A DNA stretch of 64,000 nt, taken from assembly GCA_036583965.1 (NCBI GenBank), contig JAZBQD010000001.1, positions 16,421,892 to 16,485,891 of the forward strand, read 5' to 3'. The stretch is from Prunella strophiata (taxonomy: Eukaryota; Chordata; Aves; Passeriformes; Prunellidae). Below are positions 50,801-64,000 of the stretch, piece after piece. Within the stretch, counting starts at the first letter, position 1, and each line of letters opens with the position of its first letter. The notes beneath the pieces were generated by a model, which was not told the origin of the DNA, searched no databases, and worked only from the letters and a program-made list of their open reading frames with translations. A program made the translations under genes and the position numbers.

Positions 50801-53235
50801 ATCCAACTTGTATCACAGTTCATTTAAAACTTTTCTATATTTACAATAATTTTTTGGGTTGGGTTTTTTTCTGTGTTTTTAAGACACAGCTTTATCAACT
50901 TACTGCCAATTACACTTCAATTTTTTCACCAATAAAGCTGTGAGAAAAGCCTGGATCAGGTCAGAAAGCCCCTCTTATTAGGCACAGATATGGCTTTTGA
51001 CACATGCCAATTGCACATTAACAAGACAACAGTCTTGTGTTTGCATCTTCAGACAACTCCTGCAAATTCCTACTTGCACTTCCACAAGTAGGATACAACA
51101 CAAATTAGAAGGCATGATTAAAAATTATAATAACAGAGCTGAAACAATATCCTGTTCATCACTCATCAAAAGAAAGAGAAATAACTGCCTTGGGGCTGTA
51201 ATAAGACAGAAAGTGGGACAGGGAGACCAGTCCTCCCCAGCAGACTCTGCAGGAAGCATTCCAAACATGACAAATTCACTGTTCACCCAGCAGATGAAGT
51301 AATGACACCAGCATTTGTCCATAAAATGTAATTTAGCCAGACTACTCCAATGAAATCAGAAGCTTTAATGCTATAAAACTACAGGGTTGGAATATTTTTA
51401 CCTTATTAAGGAAGAGGGGGGAGAAACCCATAAGCTTTCATTTTGCCTGAGCTGAACCATCACAGTGTGGGCTTTGTTTCCAGGAGCAAACCACACAGCC
51501 CCCAGCGCTAAACAATTTGCGTAATTCCTCCTGCCATGCACACACCTTGCCAAAAGCCTGGTGCCAGGTGTAAAGTCCACACTCTGGGCTTATCAGCACA
51601 TTAAATAAAAGCATCTTCCCTCTCAGCCTAACCAGACACCTGAGGGCAGGCATCAGCCTGGATTCCTTCGTGCTTTCTGTCCCTGCCTCGTCTTGTCCCG
51701 CGCCGCGAGCGCCGGGGTGAAGACATCAAGCCAAAGCTTGTCCTTGTAAAGAGCCAGTCAACAACTGCAAGAACATCTGCCAGAAATGCAAGTTTGGGCT
51801 TGGTTGTAATACCTGCCCTTAACTCCTGCCAGACATTAATGATGCAACACCCAAGGCATGTTATTGAGTTGGTGTCAGTTCCTTTTTTCATATGTAACCC
51901 GAATCCTAAAAACAATTCTTTGGAAATTAAGGGGAGAACTGTACTTGAGTCAAACTAATTCTGAGCTTTATTTCAACAAGCCTCAGCAAAAGGCAAACAA
52001 TAATCCATATGTTTTTATGAATCTGGGAATGACAAAATGGAAACATGTCTTTAAAAAAAAATGTGCTCATGCCATGTTCGTAGTTAGAGACTGGGAGAGC
52101 ACATGAAAGTCCAAAAATAAAACTTGACTAGAAGCAAAAGCAGAAATTTTTCCTTCTGTCTAAATGAAGGGAAACATAAACAGTGAAGTTACCAATAGCA
52201 AAATGTTGATTCCATTTTAATAAGATTTTTAACAGTGTGCCACTAAAAAAACAAGAACAAAATTTATCCTATAGCAAATAGGATATCGTATAAAATCCTA
52301 AAATATATCCTCTAAAACCACCAAGAGTTCAAAATAAAAGTGTTTTTCTGCACAGCCATCAGTAAAATCATTCATACATGAGATTTCTGAGGCACAAGCT
52401 TTAAACTGAGAGTCATTTAAAATGCTTTCTGGGTGAGAAGTTACTCTCACACTGGTTTTATATGAAAATATGAATTACTGTTAAGGGACAGCTGCGTGGT
52501 TCTCTGCCACCCCTGGAGCTCACTCCTCAGCAAAGAGAGCCAAAGGCATGGCTATTAGGCAAATTAGGAAAAGTGCTGCTAACCTGGCTGAAAAAGGGCT
52601 TCCTTCTGAAAAAATTATATTGCAAAAATATGTTCATTTTTATAGCAAACACCAGGGTCATCATATATTCTTTGTAGAGGTGTTGTGCTATAGCAGCTGC
52701 TTATAAATCCCAGTAAATGAGGTAACATGGCAAACTTCACCTGAAACCAAACCATCTTTTGTCTCCCCAGATGAGAACATTAAATAGGGCAGAAATGGCT
52801 ACCTGGAGCAGGACTGCTCAAAGAGGAACCTTTTTTTTTTTTTCCTTTCGCCGTTAAAACCCAAATTCAATTAGCTCCTCCATGCTCAAACAGAACTGCT
52901 GCTGCTGAAATTGTACTCCAGCAATAATTGCCATCCAAGAGTGATCTAATTATACACAAGTCTCAGTGGCTGCATTCCCACGTTGCTTCCTACAACCCGG
53001 ATTCACTACAATACAACTCATGAGTGAAAACCACGTCGTTTTCATTCCTTCTCCCCCAAGACTGCACGACTTTATATAAGTGTACTGAGAATGGAGTTAG
53101 TCTATTAGTAAGCTTGCCATAAAAACCCAAGTTTCTACCTACTGTTAAATACAAAGGAGGAGAAAAGGCACTTCAGCTGCATGTAAAAGAGCAGCTAATG
53201 GGCTAAGCTATACAAGGGAAAGTTCTTTTAATTAA

Positions 53236-53455
53236 GGTACTGGATTAGGATTCAAAGACCAGCTTTGCTTCTTGGCTCTGTCACCAGCTTCCTGTGTGAC
53301 CCAGGGCAAGAAATTTCATCACTCCACAGCTCGGGTTTTCATCTCTAAAATGGACAGTGACATTTTCCTCTCCTGGCCTTGCTGTATTTCTGTTGTAAGC
53401 AATTCCTGTGTGCTGGCATGTTGCCCTGGACAATAAGTATCCAATATTAATTGAA
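53236..53455 (+). mobile_element. MIR-like CORE-SINE, ancient tRNA-derived retroposon
   Basis: The stretch GGTACTGGATTAGGATTC, TTGGCTCTGTCACCAGC, TTCCTGTGTGACCCAGGGCA, AGAAATTTCATC, then CTCTAAAATGGACAGTGACA and GTGCTGGCATG...ACAATAAGTA follows the MIR consensus (GGACT...GGCTCTGCCACT...GCTGTGTGACCTTGGGCAAG...CATCTGTAAAATGGG...GTGCCTGGCA) from body to tail. MIR-type SINEs were active before the amniote radiation, so the insertion is very old. No open frame. Confidence 0.8.
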
Positions 53456-56400
53456 GCCTCTGTGTACTACTCTAATGAAAAGCTAAAATCTTTAGCTCAT
53501 CTCCCTTTCACAGCATCCTGGTGGAGTTTTGTATCACCTCCATTTGCCACTACTGCAAACACATCTGAGTTCCTGAGCAAAGCCCTGCTCCAATCCCCAC
53601 TTGGAAATGGAGAAGGAAGGAAAAGGCCATTCATGGGGGTATCCCAAACATTCAAAGAATAACTTTGTCCAGCACAGAACATCCTGGCCAACTTGAATGG
53701 GCCATTCCCTGCTAACACAGTCACTGTGTACAAGAATCCTGTGCATAGAGGGGCTGCCAATGACTGGCTGCTTTTTTTTCTTCTGTATTTTCTACTCCCA
53801 TTGTAAAAAAAAAAAACATCAGTGCAAGGGTTTTGCCAGGTCTGTAAATTTGAACAAGACCATCTGAGCTGCCTCTTAAGAGTTCTTGCAAGTAATTACA
53901 AGGTAAAAATGAGAATACTTCACACCTACATTCTGACTGAAAATTTCTCAGCCCTGCTGGCTCCAGGCTTTTAATTGTCAAAAGAGTTCAAGGTTTGGAA
54001 AGTTATTGGCATATTCCTAACTAGCATTGTGTCACTATTTGGCACGATTTTTGCTGGGATACCTCCCAACTCTGTGACATAATCAGAGGGTTCTCTACAT
54101 TACACCATATAGTCAGATGCTCATGTTAGTGTAATATGTTACCATGTTTAATACCATTTGCTATTACTTACACTTAATCAGCTCTGGAACCAGTTAAACC
54201 ATATAGGAAAAGTAATTTCAGAGGCTTTCAACTGACAGTTTTCTACACAGAACTTGACCTAAAATTACGACCTGAAGTTCGTAAGATGCGGTCTACGTAG
54301 GCAATTGCCTCTAAACAAACATTCATAACTCTCCACAACCCTGTGGGAACTGAAAATTCATATGAAAACAGAAAAAAAAGGGCATAAAGTTAACTCTGTA
54401 GAACTGTCTCAACTAGAAAACCTGTCAGAGTTTCCCCTTCTGGCCAGCCTTAATTTACTGCTTCAGCAATTTCATGCTCCACAATTACTGCAAGCCTCCA
54501 GCCACACAGGAATGGCTGAGCACTCCAACATCAACCCCCCCTTTAGGTTAAAATCCCAATCTCTTGAGAGATTTACACTAAACTCAACCCAAGGTGCACA
54601 TTCCCATGCACAGGTTTTCAAACAGACTCACAATTATACCTTTGAACTCATCAAATTAAATTTTTAAAAAGAGTGGTAAAATTACTAAGTATACAGGACT
54701 CCAAAACACAGGTTGAGACTTGCAAAAGTAATTTTTGGACTTCTGGTTTCATTTCTTACAGGACACAAGCAGGGTCCTCTGGGTGCCATCAGCTGGGTAC
54801 CCACCACCCCAAACCTCTCATCACTTTTGAAAACCTCATTATTTACTTTCCTGCCTCTCTATAGGAAAGGACTAGACATTTAAATAAATGACATAATCCT
54901 TACTACCATTCCATTCATTCATGCAGGTCACTATAATTTATTGCCAGGAAAAATAAACTTCTGCAAAATATTCCTCAATGCAAGGCATTCAAAAGGCTCA
55001 AAGCAGGAGAGGAGGTGAGAGGGCTTCTAACAAATATTTGCTCAAGTGACCACATCATCCATGAACACATTTGCTAGGGAAAAAAAAATGGGTGAAGAAA
55101 TTTATGGTCAACACGAAACACGCCAGGCTGGGACAGGAAAACGAAGAGGGGGTAGAGAAGGGGAATTTTTAACCAGTTTCATTTCATCAAGGAAAGGTTT
55201 TTAGAGCCTGGCAAGCCCCTGCAGGCAGCCTGAGCCCTGGGTGAGGTGGCCAGCAGAGAACCACACCATGCAGAACTCAGCTTACTACAACACCTGACAC
55301 CCATCCCTGCAGCCGTTGCTGCTGCACCCTCCATAAATTTTGTTTAAACAAGTGTTCAAACAAAAATGGCTTTGCCAGCCACCCAGCTCACCTCAACCAT
55401 ACCCAGAGCTCACCCTGTGACAAAATACTGCCAAAGTCATGAAAATCCTCACTGCTTTCAGTGTTGAATGCCCAAACTCAAGTACAGGTGAGCTGGGTGG
55501 TTCACGGGCTCTGAAGATTTAAAAGGACGAGGGCTGGTGCTGGGGCTTTGGTCCAATGGCATCCTCATCTCAAAGTGATCTCCTCCTCCTCTGCTCCACA
55601 AAGGCTAGCTTCTCCTTGGCATTTTCACAGGGAATGTTTTCTTTTCATGCCACCCAAGAAGCTGGCACTTATTTTCTCTTGGATTTGGATATTTCCACAG
55701 ATTTAGGTGGTCTCACGTGAAATAAGGCACTACTTTTAAAGACCATCCAAAACAATGCAAGGGAGATATTTTTACTCATGTAAAACCAATCAAGAACTAG
55801 GGAAATTAACATTTTGTCACCACTTAAGTCCTATAAGCCCTTACAGGAAGATATAATACTTACAGTAAGCTATTCCACAAAGAATCTATGGAGTTGGGCT
55901 GTCTGTCACCAGCCAAAAATAATATACAATAAACAAATTAATTTTTGCTTTCAACAGTGAAATAGCTCTATTCAAAGAGCTTGTAATGTTCAGATCATCT
56001 CACAAAGGTGGACAGAGCAAAGCCCATTCAAGACATACCTCAGAAACCATGGCTCAGATCCCTAAAGGTCCCATAAGAAAAGCCACACTGGTTATTTTGG
56101 ACACCAATGCCTTCAGAGGCAATAAAATTGCTCAAACCCATCCAGGCTAATCAGAAAAACTAGAGGTGAACAGAAATTATTCCTGAGATTTCAAGCTCTA
56201 ATTTAGCTAACCACTTAAATAAATATCTGTAAGCCTTATTAAAGTCAACAGGATTTAGGAATTAATAAGGTAATATTATTAAGCCTGTGTTTAATAGTCC
56301 TGCATAATCACAGCTTTGCTACTACTTAAAAATTCACACAGCTGTTTAGAATTTGTCCTCAGGTAAAACACTTCTTCCAAATTTTTATCATCTGTGTTTT

Positions 56401-56957
56401 GGGGACTGCTCAGAGCCCACCCAACAGGCTCCAGTCAGATCTCTGTTAGACTGCTGTGAATGCAAACTGCCTTTCCTGAAGCTCCAGATCTGCTCTAACT
56501 GCAAAGTCAATATCTAGCTTTTCATTAAAAAAAAAAATCATTTCAGCTATAATAACAGGACTCTGAAGGATTGCTTGACAGTTTTCATAACTGCAGTTAT
56601 TAAAGTCTGTGTTAGTACAATTGTACAAGTCATAATTAAATTGTAATACTAATGATTAAAGTTGCATTCAGCGTGTATTATTTGGTCGTCATGGCAAACT
56701 TGTGGGTGGATATTGCACATGGATATTACACTTTTAGCCAAGGCAGGGGAAGATTAATCCTACAGGCACGAGTGAGACAGATGAATATATCAAGTTATGA
56801 AGCAATTGGCTGTGCAGTGAAATATTATCTTTAGATAAGATTTAGATGTGAAATCATCTCCAAAATAAACGTGGAACGTATCAGCTCAGCTCCAAATGCT
56901 TCAATAGAGAAAGCCACTGGTGAAAAACATTGTCCTGCCCATGAGAGCTTCACTTAC

Positions 56958-57081
56958 CAACCACGTCAAGGTGGTAGGTGTGGTTGATGGACCCATACTG
57001 GTTCTCCACAATGCACGTGTAGTTCCCCTTGTCTGATGGCACCACGCTCTCCATGATGAGGCTCCAGTGCTGGTTACGGAC
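56958..57081 (-). CDS. FGFR2: FGFR2 exon: Ig domain II, second half
   Basis: The exon is 124 bp. The acceptor is CCCCAG before GTCCGTAAC and the donor is GTTG/GTAAGT. It encodes [19 protein letters not shown], then [18 protein letters not shown] and LDVV. It supplies the second Ig II cysteine in the motif D-K-G-N-Y-T-C and two N-glycosylation sequons (NYT, NHT). The last base joins AG of exon IIIa to form the glutamate of the Ig II-Ig III linker. The reading frame is too short and fragmented to show as a long open frame, so the call rests on homology, exon length and splice sites. Confidence 0.97.
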
Positions 57082-60000
57082 CTGGGGATGGAACCAGACA
57101 GGTTGGGATCTTCTCAAGCAGTTTTACCCTCTCCCCTTCCAAAAGAACTGTTCCCTGAATAATTAACCTGGTGTAGTCCACAGCTGGAAGCCTCTTCTGT
57201 GCTCGCCTGACAGTTCTGGATGCTGAAATGGTTTATGCTTGATCCAGGACAGCATGGCTGCAGAGTGAAAGCTTTCACTCCCTCTGCTATAAATCTACCT
57301 GGCCCCTGCTCCAAGATGTCAGTGCACACTCAGTCCTGCCAGGCTGAGCAGGATGGCACCAGTTAGCAGCAGTTGTCTTACTGGACTTTACCTTTCAATC
57401 CACTCTGAAGTGAATGCACACCCTCAGGGTATTCCCCATCTGTGTCCAAACAGCCACCTGGTAATACCTACCCAGCAGCAATACAGGATGGATATGATCC
57501 CCCTAAACATCCAGGTCTTCACCCTTCCTAAAAGCTCAATGACACAGTTCATGTTTTAAAGAAACTGATGGGTGATGTTTGGGATTCCTCCCCCAGACCT
57601 CCTGCTGCTCTGGGGTACCCCAAGAAAGAAATGAATCCTGGAATCATGCTGCCTCATGAAAAATGCCTGAAAAAAATCCTCATGGAAACAGAGCATAAGG
57701 ACATACATTCATCTCACAGAATCCCTCTCAGACAGAATTTATTAAATGTACTGATTCTGTTCCCATTTGAACTCCAAAGGAGCACTGGCTGTGGTCTCAC
57801 AGAAAATAGGATCCAGCCCAGTACTGGAAGGATACAGAGCCATCCTGTACACACATATATTTCCTGCATCAGAAGTTGGCTCCCAAAATGACCTTTTGCT
57901 GGCTATAGACTAATTCCTTGTTTTAACATCACATTTTTGACAAAGTGCTCAGAAAGCTTAACATTCTCTGTAGCTGCAATGCACAATTCTTCAACTGCAA
58001 AGTACATATTTCAGCAAATGGAATAAAACACAATCTGCTACAGTCATTTTAATCAGCCAAATGGAAAGCAGTAATTCAGTGCTGTACACCAGAAAAATTT
58101 ATGGACCATTCAGTGACGCTTCCAGTAACCATACATTCTTAAAACATCATTACAACTATAGCTATGAAATCCTGCATCGTGCCTGACTATTTTGTAGGTC
58201 CTTATCCAGCAGGAAGAGCTGCACAGGGCCACATCCCAGTGCCAAGAGCACTTGCTGGAGGTAAAAATGCCTTCAGTTCAAAGCTTGGAAGAAGTTCTCT
58301 CTATAGGCAGCTCCTGGCTTTCCTAGTTCCCCCAGCTAGTAATTATCTCAATAGCTGAATATGTCTCTTATTGCTCACTTGTGGACTAATAATATTAGCT
58401 AATGACTGGCCATGTGGACTTGAAAAGCAAAGAAAAGTGTGGGCAAGACTCCAGCAGCTGGAGAAGAGAAGATGCTAAGCTAACATCAGAGAAATGTGTG
58501 ACACAGCCTCAAAATCTCCAGCCCAAACTTAAGGCTTTTCTCCTTAGACCCTCGTGTTGATGGTCAAACAACTACATTGATTTCATCAAAATGATATTTG
58601 GATTTTTCTTCACACTGTGAAGAGCTAAGGGATAAGTTTATAGAACTAGAAAGTTTATTTTAACATTTCGTTCTGCTAAGCAACTCTGAAAGTCAAAGTC
58701 TGGGTCAGGAATAACTGCTGTCATAAAGTGTTGGTAAATAACAAATACAGCAGCTACATATTTTGAGTACTTTACTTCTTTGTGATTTATTTTGAAGGAC
58801 ACTTGGTCAAAGTGACCTGAACTTTCTGCCATTAAAAGTGAAAACACACTTCTTGGAATGAGAGCAAGAGTTTTCAACCAATCTGACTGTAAAACAGGAA
58901 GAACAGTTCAGAGTTCCACAAAAGTTAAAACAAATAAAAATTGTAAAGAAGCTGCAGGTAATTAATTTGACAGGAAAACACAAGAAATTGTTTATGTTCA
59001 ATAAGAAAACATAACTAACTTGCAGCCACAAGTGGATATACTGGATGGGAATATTAAAAAGTATTTGTGCAATTTCCTTTATTGTAACTCCATGGACAGA
59101 GATAATATCTTTATAACAAAACAACAGCTTAAGCCACTTTGGTTTAAGCTAAACAACTGCTGTAGAGGCCCAAAGCAGTTATGACACATTGTCAGACAAC
59201 TGGATTTATGTCAGGGATCTGGATCCAACAAGATTCTCAGCTTAGTGCTTTGTGGCTACAAGTGCAGCATTGCAAAGTCCAGGAAAAACCCCCTTTGCTG
59301 GGGATGAGCAGCCTCTTCTCTCACTGAAGATTTCCAAACTCAACATTTCATTCTCAGACATGCAACAGTCCAGCCACATCCCTGCACTCACACAGCTTGA
59401 AACACAGGCTTTGGTAATGTGGCCTTTTTACGTGAAATGTCCACATCCCTTAGTCCAGGTTTTTTCCTAAATAGTTGTGGACACTTCCAGCAAATTACTG
59501 ACACATTTTTTTGGGGGGGGGATATCATCTTCATCAAGTTTTTAATCATTCCTCCAAACAACTCAATTTTAAAACTGAATTATCAATATCAAATGCATAC
59601 AAACTGCACCCTTAAGTTGGAGGTTGGAGGTGGGAAACAAACTGGAATCAAAATGCCAAGGAGTATTGGTCAGAGAACAGGGAAAGGGCAAGGAATTTTT
59701 CATATAAAATGAAACTTTTTGCTTTCAGAGTCTCCCATAAAGAACAGCGGACAGTTCTGTTCAGTCTTAAAATGTGTGTCTTCACTGGAGAGATGTCATG
59801 AAAATGTCACTCAGCTAAAAATTGATCCATTTTAAACTCATTTCAAAGGAAAGAAGGATTAGAAACCAAAACACAACTCTCCACAAAAACAGCAGAGTTC
59901 AGACTGTGAGAGGTTCTTCTCAGACAAAGAGAGCAAGTACCGAACACCCCTGGCAAAGGCCATAGGCTTGTGCACTTGTTCCTGCAATGATAAATTTTCT

Positions 60001-63000
60001 TTCTCTGTATTTACCTGGCTGAATTTAAATATGTTTAAGACAACTGCAGAGATGAAGCTTATCCAAATGCATAGGTGCAAACACACACGTGTTAATGCTT
60101 AAACAGTGACAGCTGATAGAAGTGCATTTGCTTTCTGGGTGGTGTACAGGAAAGAAAAGGCTCCTGTGGTCTCAGAGAGGATTTAGTTTATCAACTCAAA
60201 GAAAATATAAAATGCCTCAAAAGGCACAAGCAAGAGTTATCATCACTTAAAAAAATCAGAGTAAAAAGGATTCAAATATTCAAGAACCTATCCTGTTCTC
60301 TTTATTTTAAGGAGGTTGGGTATATCTTGAAAGATCATAAAAGGATCAATTTTGAAACTCACCACCCAGAATTAGTCACAGTGCAGGAATTCCACCCTGG
60401 AAGCTATCTTGGCCAGAACATACACCCTCCTGCTAGCCTGCCTGAGTGCAAATTGACTCAAGACATTCCCCAGTCCCAGGGACAAAGTGCTACAGGCCAC
60501 TATCTGATTTTGATAAAAACAATGCACCAAGGGATTTCTCACTTAGCAGGAAAGAGGTGGCTGAAGGATTATGGGGAAGCTTCACATTTTCTTCCCCTTC
60601 CCTCTGTCCCTTAAGGCTTCAAGGGATGATTGTCTCTTCTGTCAGATATGGCAAGGTTTGGTTCCAGCTATTCTACCCCAAATATTGTGAATATCTCCAG
60701 CAAAAATGCCTTGCAGAGAGCAACACCCAGACTGAAGACAAGGTAATGTGCAAGATTTACCATGAGCTGCTGGCATACCTGGTTAAACACAGACCAACAC
60801 TGATAGACTCAGCTCTTCCTGAGGACTCCTTGATTAAAAGTTCATTGGCATAGTGATGTCAAGAAAATACAATTCTCTCTATTCTAGTATAATTTTGTAG
60901 GAGCCCACAGTGACTTCATCCTGCCCCTCAAACAGGATGAGGACACAGCTCAAAAAAAAAATAAAAAGCTCTGGAGTCCTCACTCTTTAACACCCATTCA
61001 CTGGGAAAAAGCTTCCATCTTCAAAGATGATTATTCAAAATGACAGAATATAGAATATACATAGATTTGGTTGATTTGACAATGGTAAGTAAATCCTACA
61101 AGATAATTTAAAGTTTAATGTCTTTAATTTAAAATTTAATGTCTTTATGAGCAACAAGAAAGCCTGAAATCCTCAGCTGTGTGCTCTCTTTTTATCCTTT
61201 GGACTGAAGAGATGTAAGAAGTTATGATTTAGAATTAGAAGTACAGACTTCACAGGTATGCAGCTGGCTTTAGGAACAGGCATCTGTGGTTCCTTCATAG
61301 AGTACACACATACCTAGGAAATTGCATAGATTTAATGCACATGACCAAAAGTTTAATTTGTGCCACTTAATGGGCACAACTCTAAATGATCTCACCCAGC
61401 TCCCTAACACAGACTAGCAGTGCCCCACACAGAGCTGGTTTACCCCACCAAAGATCCCCCTCCCAAAGCAGACACCAGGTATCTCCATCCTGCCTCTCTA
61501 GACACACATTTTCCTTCATGGTCTTCAAGAGTGATATCTTCATTACCCCTTCATCAGATGCAAAGTGTTCAAAATAACAGCCTGGTTACTACCAGAACAG
61601 TTACTATTATTTTCCAAGACAGGATTAGTTTGGTTGGGTTTTTTTTTTTCCCCTTAATTGGTGCTTTTTTTTTTGTTTTTAAAAAAGCACTGAGAAGGGC
61701 AAAAATCACTGAATGGGAGCCAATTCATTAACACTCCACAGTGTTATGAAAGGCAGAAGGTGTTGCCAGGTGTACACTCATAAGCAACAGAAATTTATGG
61801 TGTAAGCAAACATAGATGGAAAAGTCTACTTAGATAATTAGTGCTCATGTGGGGAGACTTTCTGGGCTCTGCTCTCTGCTAACACAAATGTTGGAAAAAT
61901 TGACACTTTCTACAGTAAATCCAGCTAGAGAGGAAAGGAGAGTGAGGCTTGTCCTCCTCTGCACTGGAAAATGGATTTTTTGCACCGGGCAGGACCTGAA
62001 TAACAGCTCACAAAGCAAAGGCTCAAGCAAGGCAGCCCCCCAAAAACACTGCACCCATGGGGGCAAGGCAGTGGTGCAGGATTTGGGGGGCAGCCTCAGG
62101 ACTCAGAGTTGAGCTCTGCCTAGCAAAGACAGTTAACCTGTGTCTAACAACCACTGCAAACTGCTCAGAGCAGCTCAGCACAAGCTCCAGGCTGGGGATT
62201 CCAGCCCTGACACAAGGGGACTGCCTCAGAAACTTCTCCTCCTGGGGGAGGAGCTGCCAGAGGTGTTGGGGACGTGAGGAAACCACTGAGAGAAGACTCA
62301 CACAGGAGGTGAAGGGAAGTCAGAAATGGCAAAGCTGGAACAGCAATTTGCCACCAAAGTCACGCATTCCCAGTTCCTTGGAGGAGAGGGATCAGATGAC
62401 CGAGTCCTGACTTCTGACCTGACCTAGGCAGATACCACGGGGTTAAAGGTCTGTGCACTAACACACAGAGCAAGCTGGCCTCCCTAAAACTCTCTCTTAA
62501 TCAGTAACCACCAACTCAGAATAAGACATCTAATCTGAAGCTATTTAAAATTCAAACAAACCCTTCCAAGTAATTGCTGTTACTTTCCCTCAAATTCTTC
62601 TTCCCATTTCAGTTTCACAGGCCATAAACTCTATAGAAAATAATAACTTTTGACTTCCAAGGCTTCCTTTATTAAACTGCCTTATGTTCACCAAAGCGGA
62701 TGGTCATGTTTTTAACAATGCAGCCAAAAATGAATAGAGCAAAACAGTCTTAATCTGCTTTGCTAAGTCAGTCTTTAGTTTTCCAAATTCGTCTCTATAA
62801 AGAATCCTGAGCTGCACTGCTAGGCTAGAAGCTTGGATTTCAGGGAAAAAAATAAATAATTAGTGCTCAGTAAAAACCAAAGAAACCACCCATCCTTCCC
62901 CAGAAGAAAACAACCACCTCTTTTTGCGTCCACGTTTGATCCAAAGGCATTAAAAAAAATTTTCTGTTGACTTCAGCAAGTTTTTGGTAGGTTTTTGGGT

Positions 63001-63105
63001 TTTTTTGAGCGGGAGGAGGGCTGGCTTTGGGTTGTTTGGTTGGGAGTTTTTTTAAACAGCTTTGGTCAGGGAGAGAAATTACAAAATGCCATGGTGAGCC
63101 CTTAC
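57082..63105 (-). other. FGFR2: Intron splitting Ig domain II
   Basis: 6,024 bp, GT-AG. It holds a 21-bp tandem duplication at 61105-61146. Otherwise only short chance frames and T/G runs (G8 near 59513). Confidence 0.9.
61105..61146 (+). repeat. 21-bp tandem duplication
   Basis: AATTTAAAGTTTAATGTCTTT is followed at once by a copy with one change (AAATTT for AAGTTT). Confidence 0.9.
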
Positions 63106-63275
63106 CTTGTACCCGCCAATGCGATGCTCCTGCTTGAACTCCTTCCCGTTTTTCAGCCAGCGCATGGTGGGCGTGGGGTTCCCCATGGCAGGGCAGCGGA
63201 ACTTGACGGTGTTGGCAGCTGGCACGGCGTGGAGCCTCTTCTCCATCTTGTCCGTGTGTGTCCAGTAAGGTGCCC
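63106..63275 (-). CDS. FGFR2: FGFR2 exon: Ig domain II, first half
   Basis: The exon is 170 bp, the size I recall for the human exon. The acceptor reads CAACAG before GGGCACC and the donor is AAG/GTAAGG. It opens with two bases completing a codon from the previous exon (not in the window), then reads [43 protein letters not shown] and EHRIGGYK. It holds the first Ig II cysteine (KFRC), the core tryptophan (MRW), and the basic KMEKR and KNGKEFK segments expected to contact heparan sulfate. The protein is nearly identical to mammalian FGFR2, with conservative changes such as THTDK where I recall human TNTEK. A longer reading frame runs through both flanking introns in this frame and is not coding outside the exon. 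Confidence 0.97.
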
Positions 63276-64000
63276 CTGTTGCAAAGGGACACATCCAGAA
63301 ACATCAGTGCTTGGAAACTGAGCTCCCCCTCCAGCCCCTTCCAGCGGCTCGTCAAACCCGTTTTAAGCACGGTTTAAAAAGAGCACATGGCTGGAGATCA
63401 GCTGCTGCAAGTGCCAGCCAGGGTTTTGCAAACGGCTCAGTCTGCTGCTCTGGGTATTTAATTTGTGACAAAATTCCAATAATTAACCACCTTCACACCT
63501 TTTTTAACCACCAAAACCAACTTTTGTTTTGCGTACGTCACGTAAGACACGGGGACCGGGTTTTCATCAGACACTTTGAACCATCACAGTAACTCAGCTC
63601 AAGGTCCAAACTCAGAATTTTTGGCCTTCAGCTGTGAAGCCAGACAGACCAAGACAGAAGATGCTTGGAAGCATCAGCCTTCCCTTTCCCCTTGTGTGAG
63701 AAGGGGGATAAAAACACCCACCAGTCTGACAGCAGCTAAAGCCTGCAGTGTGTGATGCCAACTGCCACAGAAACCACTGAAATGTATTTACAAATGGAAC
63801 ATACTTCTGAAATCTTAACCCAAGCACATGAAATCAAATGAGTAAATGTGGATCAGCAAAAAACATTTATCATTTTGGAGGGGTTTCCCACACTAATAAG
63901 CCTCTTGAAGCCCAAAGGGTCAGTGACATCCAAAAACATGGCATAAAATGAGTGCCTCTCTCTCAGCACACATTTTCTGAGGTGATCATTTTTCCCAGGC
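63276..64000 (-). other. FGFR2: Intron upstream of Ig II, cut by window edge
   Basis: 725 bp visible of the intron leading to the acidic-box region exon. Nothing recognised. Confidence 0.85.

Noticed and set aside
56652..56834. 60-codon plus-strand frame near the Ig II exon
   Set aside because: Too short and without homology; treated as part of a possible non-coding conserved block.
62867..63370. 167-codon minus-strand frame over the first Ig II exon
   Set aside because: It is a shadow in a different phase; the true exon is 63106-63275.

Overview
The window is vertebrate genomic DNA, almost certainly from a bird. It is AT-rich and intron-dominated. It carries CR1 LINE tails, the dominant avian retroposon, plus older amniote repeats. 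I see no mammalian Alu or L1 and nothing bacterial. The species cannot be fixed from the sequence.

There is one gene: FGFR2 (fibroblast growth factor receptor 2), on the minus strand, so transcription runs from high to low coordinates. The window starts inside the gene and covers its 3' part: both halves of Ig domain II, exon IIIa, the two alternative exons IIIb and IIIc, the transmembrane exon, the juxtamembrane exon, all eight kinase/tail exons and the 3' UTR. All 15 coding exons have AG acceptors and GT donors, and their phases join without a break. The 5' part (promoter, signal peptide, Ig I, acid box) lies beyond base 64000.

Layout: 1-9974 is 3' flanking DNA with no recognisable gene and one CR1 tail. 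9975-11563 is the 3' UTR with two AATAAA signals. 11564-24523 holds the C-tail and kinase exons. 27181-27332 is the juxtamembrane exon and 35175-35371 the transmembrane exon. 37547-40433 is the alternative Ig III block (IIIc, IIIb, IIIa). A 16.5 kb intron (40434-56957) and a 6 kb intron (57082-63105) separate the Ig II exons.

The biologically richest part is 37.5-40.4 kb, a compact switch between epithelial (IIIb) and mesenchymal (IIIc) receptor forms. It has a weak IIIb acceptor, a strong IIIc acceptor, a U-run after the IIIb donor, overlapping UGCAUG Fox sites next to a UGG-rich stretch, and a perfect 10-bp intronic hairpin. The transmembrane exon keeps the unusual GA alternative donor that adds or removes Val-Thr. 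I found no new gene system. The points worth a second look are splicing signals, a kinase-insert Tyr-to-Phe change, ancient repeats and candidate conserved non-coding elements.
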